In this document: positions 47,541-49,867 of the stretch, one piece after another
How the letters are laid out: the number at the start of each line of letters is the position of its first letter
Position numbering within the stretch: the stretch's first letter is position 1
Origin: Psychrobacter sp. FME6
Lineage (GTDB): Bacteria > Pseudomonadota > Gammaproteobacteria > Pseudomonadales > Moraxellaceae
Direction: 5' to 3'
DNA length: 49,867 nucleotides
Assembly: GCF_014861365.1 (NCBI RefSeq)
Contig: NZ_RRYW01000013.1
Span: forward strand, 1-49,867
Program-made: the position numbers and the translations under genes
Notes under the pieces: generated by a model
The model's input: only the letters and a program-made list of their open reading frames with translations
Told to the model about the DNA's origin: nothing
The model's database searches: none

Positions 47541-49337
47541 CTAAACTGCTTTTGCTAACTCTTTATGTTTTAAACCAATCGTTCTAAGCTTACCTTTATC
47601 ATCAACCTCTTTGATGACCAACGACCATTCATCATTAATTGTAACCGTATCACCCGATACTGGCGCCATATCCAAGCTGTCTTTGACATATTCAGCGACC
47701 GTTTGCTCCCACATACTTGTTATCTTATCCTCAGGGTCAGGTTTAGATTTTAGTTTATCTACTAAAGACTCAGATGTCATGACGCCTGTAAAGAATGGCA
47801 AATCTCCTAGCTTTACACTCGGTGATAGCAACCAATCACCATAAAAGTCATCGATGGCCTTACGGTCTAATGTCGTGTCATTAAAAATCTTGGCAATCTG
47901 ACTGGCATGATTACCCCTCATGGCGTACCAGACAATATCACCAAATTTGAGCTTGGTACTGTCATCGACAAGGATAATCTGCTTGCCACGCACCAAGGCG
48001 AAAACACTAATCTCATTAGGATTGACTCGATTAGAGATACCCATCGGATGACGACCAATCGCAAACGCGCCTGACTTTACTTGAAACTGATATAACGTAA
48101 TACTGGCTTTGTCCGACACCCAAACTTCATGCTCTTCTTCTGGGTCTTTATTGTTCGGAATACGTACTTTAAATAAATCCGCCATAAATGGAATGGTGGT
48201 GCCTTGCAAAATCAAGGATAAAACCACCACGCCAAAAGCAATATCAAACAGCTTAAAAGCACCATCTATCCCTGCCATTACGGGCAAAATCGCAAGCGTA
48301 ATAGGCACTGCGCCACGTAAACCGACCCAAGAAACAAAGCCAATCTCTCTATCTTTAAACTTAAACGGTTTAACGCTGCTATAAACGGCGATAGGACGGG
48401 CAACCAAAATCATAAAGGCGGCAATCGCAACCGAGTAATACCAAACATCGATAACATTGGATGGTGTTACCAATAAACCCAATACCACGAATAATACTGC
48501 TTGTGATAACCAAGCAAAGCTATCCATCACCCGCATGACGTGCTCGGTTGAGCGGACTTTGTGGTTGCCAATCAGCACACCCGTGAGATAGATCGCCAAA
48601 AACCCACTACCGCCAATCAGGTTGGTCGCGGCAAAAACGGCCAAGCCAGCCGACATAATTAAAATGGCATACATGCCCTCTGCCAACAGTATCTTGGGTA
48701 GTAATCTTGCCAATAAATAGCCAAACAGTAAGCCCATGCCCAAGCCAAAGCTAAGCTGCTGTAACAACAACCCCAAGAAGCCCAGCACTGTTTGCCCAGC
48801 AGGGTCCACATTTAAGGCAATGAGTCCTGTCACTAGCAAAATAGCCAAAGGGTCGTTGGCTCCCGACTCTAGCTCTAGTGTCGCCTGTACGCGGTCGTTA
48901 AGTTTAACCCCGCCATTACGTAGCAGTGAAAATACCGCTGCCGCATCGGTCGAGCCCACAATCGCTGCCATCAGCAAGCCCAAGCGCCAATCGACATCGA
49001 GTAACCAAGTCACGAAGACACCAAGTATCATGACCGTAGCCAGCACGCCCCAAGTAGCAAGAGTGATGGCTGGCTTTAGACCGACTCGGAAAGATTTAAA
49101 TGAGGTTCGTAATCCACCATCTAGCAAAATACAGGCTAAAGCCGCCTGCCCCACAAAGTTAGCGATACCATATTGAGAAAACTCAATACCCAAGATACCT
49201 TCTTCACCGGCGAGCATACCTACTACTAAAAATAATAATAATAGTGGAACGCCCAAACGCGCTGATAACGTACTTGCCATAATACTGGCAAAAATTAATA
49301 CTGCCCCTACGAGATACAGGATATTTAAGGTATCCAT
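47541..49337 (-). CDS. nhaP2: K+/H+ (cation/proton) antiporter NhaP2/CvrA type
   Basis: 598 residues, CPA1 family. About 12-13 membrane helices occupy residues 1-390, including LLLFLVVGMLAGEEG, VGSTDAAAVFSLL and ELESGANDPLAILLV with the transport Asp residues, and VGLRGAVPITLAI. The cytoplasmic part has a TrkA_C-like domain (about 410-480: ISVFALVRGKQIILVDDSTKLKFGD) and a CorC/HlyC-type transporter-associated domain at the end. This matches E. coli NhaP2 (CvrA, 578). The stop overlaps a TAGGGT/ACCCTA hairpin at 47519-47545. An IS30 copy ends 163 bp upstream and reads toward it. Confidence 0.93.
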   Translation of the reverse strand: MDTLNILYLVGAVLIFASIMASTLSARLGVPLLLLFLVVGMLAGEEGILGIEFSQYGIANFVGQAALACILLDGGLRTSFKSFRVGLKPAITLATWGVLATVMILGVFVTWLLDVDWRLGLLMAAIVGSTDAAAVFSLLRNGGVKLNDRVQATLELESGANDPLAILLVTGLIALNVDPAGQTVLGFLGLLLQQLSFGLGMGLLFGYLLARLLPKILLAEGMYAILIMSAGLAVFAATNLIGGSGFLAIYLTGVLIGNHKVRSTEHVMRVMDSFAWLSQAVLFVVLGLLVTPSNVIDVWYYSVAIAAFMILVARPIAVYSSVKPFKFKDREIGFVSWVGLRGAVPITLAILPVMAGIDGAFKLFDIAFGVVVLSLILQGTTIPFMADLFKVRIPNNKDPEEEHEVWVSDKASITLYQFQVKSGAFAIGRHPMGISNRVNPNEISVFALVRGKQIILVDDSTKLKFGDIVWYAMRGNHASQIAKIFNDTTLDRKAIDDFYGDWLLSPSVKLGDLPFFTGVMTSESLVDKLKSKPDPEDKITSMWEQTVAEYVKDSLDMAPVSGDTVTINDEWSLVIKEVDDKGKLRTIGLKHKELAKAV

Positions 49338-49500
49338 CTTTTTTTAAGCCCTATTTTTAATCATTATTACGTGAGTGTTGGCTTTACCTTTTCTAGCCCG
49401 TGTGTTCCAAAAATGCTACCACTTTAAATGCCCTAAATAAAATCACCTCAAGCCAATTTACTTAAATGTCCAAACCATAAAAGCTGACTATATTTTATAA

Positions 49501-49867
49501 CTTAGATTAACACACCAAGTGCAACGCTAAATTATATTATAGAACACCTGATTGGGCGTTTTAAACCCTAAGCGTTTTCTTGGTCTGTTGTTTAGTTTAT
49601 TCTCAATGTCCTGTATCTCATTATCAGAGACTTGTCTAAAGTCACAACCCTTAGGCAAGAACTCTCTGATTAAGCCGTTAGTATTCTCGTTGGTTCCTCG
49701 CTGCCATGACGCATAAGCATCGGCAAAGAAGAAGGAAGTAAAGAGCTTTCGTTTCACCTTCTTATGCTGAGCAAACTCTTTACCATTGTCAGAGGTAATG
49801 GTCTTAACCTGTAACCTCACTGGCTTTAGGATACCTATCATTGCCTCTGATACTTGCTGTGCCGTTT
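49501..49867 (-). mobile_element. IS30-family element, partial (cut by window end)
   Basis: Terminal sequence starts at 49501-49502. The first 71 bases are identical in inverse orientation to window positions 1-71. The element runs off the window with its transposase frame still open, so its other end is not seen. It reads leftward, toward nhaP2. Confidence 0.88.
49527..49867 (-). CDS. IS30-family transposase, C-terminal part
   Basis: 113 codons are visible; the frame is open through the window edge (TAQQVSEA precedes the first internal Met). The DDE catalytic core is present in part: the second Asp in TITSDNGKEFAQH and the Glu in WQRGTNENTNGLIREFLPKG. The tail RKRLGFKTPNQVFYNII is diagnostic for IS30. 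No frameshift in the visible part, so the copy may be intact beyond the window. Confidence 0.92.
   Translation of the reverse strand, partial: TAQQVSEAMIGILKPVRLQVKTITSDNGKEFAQHKKVKRKLFTSFFFADAYASWQRGTNENTNGLIREFLPKGCDFRQVSDNEIQDIENKLNNRPRKRLGFKTPNQVFYNII

Overview
The window looks like one contig of a moderately AT-rich gammaproteobacterial chromosome, most likely Psychrobacter or a close Moraxellaceae relative. That assignment is an inference from protein flavour and gene content; no search was run. Both ends fall inside copies of the same IS30-family element. The last 71 bp of the element at positions 1-71 is repeated exactly, inverted, at 49501-49571, so the window probably runs between two assembly-breaking IS copies. 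Housekeeping genes fill the interior (pdxH, glmM, guaB, cysS, cca), so this is ordinary chromosome and not a composite transposon cargo.

Layout. 0.1-2.9 kb: curA-like reductase, DJ-1/PfpI-family protein, glutathione S-transferase. 3.1-6.2 kb: a two-gene EmrB/EmrA-type efflux system. 6.5-14.4 kb, minus strand: pdxH-glmM, guaB, an MscS-type channel, cysS. 14.5-25.6 kb: PduO-type cobalamin adenosyltransferase, a lipoprotein (minus), a glycerophosphodiesterase, a fatty-acid desaturase, selO, maeB, cca and a pteridine-reductase-like SDR. 25.67-28.31 kb: a tRNA-Ile(CAU) gene split in its anticodon loop by a complete group II intron that encodes a reverse transcriptase/maturase. 28.7-34.8 kb: NAD-type malic enzyme maeA, then across a 1 kb gene-free region a three-gene cluster matching bhcB-bhcC-bhcD of the beta-hydroxyaspartate cycle for glyoxylate assimilation, with no local bhcA or regulator. 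35.0-43.2 kb: a heme uptake locus, hmuS-hmuT-hmuU-hmuV on the minus strand, diverging from a TonB-dependent receptor and a HmuY-like lipoprotein around two Fur-box-like sites. 43.5-49.3 kb: universal stress protein, DUF2058 protein, a VTT-membrane-domain/disulfide-oxidoreductase fusion, and the K+/H+ antiporter nhaP2.

The most striking object is the intron-split tRNA. The exons rejoin to a perfect 77-nt tRNA (CCA encoded). The intron starts GTGCG, ends AC, has a textbook 34-nt domain V, a bulged branch-point A seven bases from its 3' end and a seven-base EBS1/IBS1 pairing with the anticodon loop. The interrupted tRNA is the one that reads AUA, and the intron's own maturase gene uses AUA for 16 of its 46 isoleucines. 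Maturase translation and tRNA maturation would therefore depend on each other, unless another intact tRNA-Ile(CAU) gene exists.

A second structural theme is a ~76-bp palindromic intergenic repeat with GTGCTACTGG-type inverted ends. It is present three times (near 1.3, 28.5 and 43.3 kb), each time downstream of a gene, with similar flanking sequence.
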